Below are positions 12,657 to 13,400 of a DNA stretch of 13,400 bases, piece after piece. The stretch covers positions 1 through 13,400 of the forward strand of contig JAHIRL010000025.1 of NCBI GenBank assembly GCA_018818755.1, written 5' to 3'. Source of the DNA: Patescibacteria group bacterium. GTDB taxonomy: Bacteria > Patescibacteriota > Gracilibacteria > UBA1369 > LOWO2-01-FULL-3. The translations under genes and the position numbers were made by a program. The notes beneath the pieces are model-generated. The model was given only the letters and a program-made list of their open reading frames with translations. It was not told the origin of the DNA and searched no databases. How positions within the stretch are numbered: the stretch's first letter is position 1; each line of letters opens with the position of its first letter.

Positions 12657-13400
12657 ATGCCAAATGAACAACTATATCCCATCCTAATCTCATTTGGATT
12701 TGCCTCAATACCGGCAATAATTTGGCTCTACATTCTCTTTAAAAAAACTAAGTCCAGCAAGAAAACAGCAATCCTGATTTTTTTACTTGGCTGTCTTACA
12801 GCGCCCGCACTATTACTTCTTCAGTACTTTTGGGAAAAATTTCCGGAATTCAACATCGCCGCATTTCTAGAAAACAACATTGTTGAACAAAACCTTAAAT
12901 TTGTAGCCCTTTTCGTTTTATTTGGAGCTCTAGAAGAAATCATCAAACATTTCGTTGTAAAAAGCGTAGACAAAAGAACACTCTTAATCAAAAGCATAGG
13001 GGATACCGTAAGATACAGCCTAGTTGCCGCCCTCGGATTCGCCTTCGCAGAAAACATTTATTACCTAATGATGTTCATCCAGAATAGTAGCCTTAAAGAA
13101 TTAGCAGGAATATATGCATTTCGATCGACCATTACCACCTGCGCCCACATGATTTTTTCCGGCATATTTGGCTTATACTATGGATTTAGCAAATACGCGA
13201 TCTACATTGCAAAACAAGAAAGCACACTAGGCCAAACACCTGGTTTGAATCTATTTGCAAAAATATTCAAACTCCCAAAAAGCTATGCCTTTCAAAAATA
13301 CATGGTCTTCAAAGGGCTCACTATAGCCATAATCCTCCATGCGACCTACAATTTTATCCTCCAATACAACATCGTCTGGCCAACAATTATATTTGCAATA
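12657..13400 (+). CDS. PrsW-like glutamic intramembrane protease (cut by window end)
   Basis: The frame from the ATG at 12657 stays open for 248 codons to the window edge and is incomplete at its C-terminus. The protein is polytopic, with helices near 8-28, 38-58, 80-100, 118-140, 160-180 and 217-238. PrsW/CAAX-like protease motifs lie in or beside the helices: EEIIKH (93-98, the EExxK motif), FAFAEN (128-133, the FxxxE motif), a helix histidine in CAHMIF (H164) and HATYN (228-232). In Bacillus subtilis PrsW cleaves the anti-sigma factor RsiW at site 1, releasing SigW; other members cleave different membrane proteins. Here it follows the STAS gene by 8 bases in the kinase operon, with no Shine-Dalgarno. 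A role in cleaving a membrane regulator of this circuit is inferred. The family call is well supported. Confidence 0.88.
   Translation, partial: MPNEQLYPILISFGFASIPAIIWLYILFKKTKSSKKTAILIFLLGCLTAPALLLLQYFWEKFPEFNIAAFLENNIVEQNLKFVALFVLFGALEEIIKHFVVKSVDKRTLLIKSIGDTVRYSLVAALGFAFAENIYYLMMFIQNSSLKELAGIYAFRSTITTCAHMIFSGIFGLYYGFSKYAIYIAKQESTLGQTPGLNLFAKIFKLPKSYAFQKYMVFKGLTIAIILHATYNFILQYNIVWPTIIFAI

Noticed and set aside
12350..12667. Gln/Asn/His-rich plus-strand frame over the same repeat
   Set aside because: It is a frame-shifted reading of the repeat array, and the STAS frame carries the real domain.

Overview
The window looks like a chromosomal segment of a low-GC bacterium. Standard coding fits: ribBA, the first ribD part and the chorismate mutase gene end in TGA, and Trp is TGG, which argues against the TGA=Gly code of Gracilibacteria/Absconditabacteria. 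Compact packing, a short EF-Ts and S2, a MurJ lacking the arginine pair of the E. coli protein, and near absence of Shine-Dalgarno sites suggest a Patescibacteria (CPR)-like lineage, perhaps Peregrinibacteria. That placement is an inference, not a demonstration.

Layout. (1) 16-1197 (+): a DUF1704 (QEGLA/MATCAP-type) metallopeptidase-like protein whose stop codon interlocks with the next gene. (2) 5074 to 1194 (-): a three-gene operon of an NTT/MFS-like membrane protein with a HEAT-repeat tail, a STAS protein and a membrane-bound SpoIIE/RsbU-type PP2C phosphatase. It has a strong promoter placed for a leaderless mRNA. (3) 5154-6746 (+): murJ, divergent, also with a -10 hexamer placed for a leaderless start; its end overlaps ribD. 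(4) 10881 to 6697 (-): rpsB, a Tic20/DUF4870-like membrane gene, tsf, ribBA and ribD, tightly coupled. ribD is broken or split by a -1 frame change. (5) 10882-11021: a 140-base intergenic region with overlapping divergent promoter candidates, a hairpin and the rpsB leader. (6) 11022-11261 (+): a minimal AroQ chorismate mutase. (7) 11309 to the window end (+): an RsbW/SpoIIAB-like kinase, a STAS protein with a Pro-Glu-Gln repeat tail, and a PrsW-like intramembrane protease cut by the window edge. A near-consensus promoter drives this operon.

Together the window holds every class of a partner-switching circuit (kinase, two STAS antagonists, PP2C phosphatase) but no recognisable sigma factor. 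Instead, one half is tied to a HEAT-repeat transporter and the other to a PrsW-type protease. This split circuit, with unusual STAS phospho-site motifs, is the most interesting system here. The middle of the window is housekeeping: translation, riboflavin and lipid II export.
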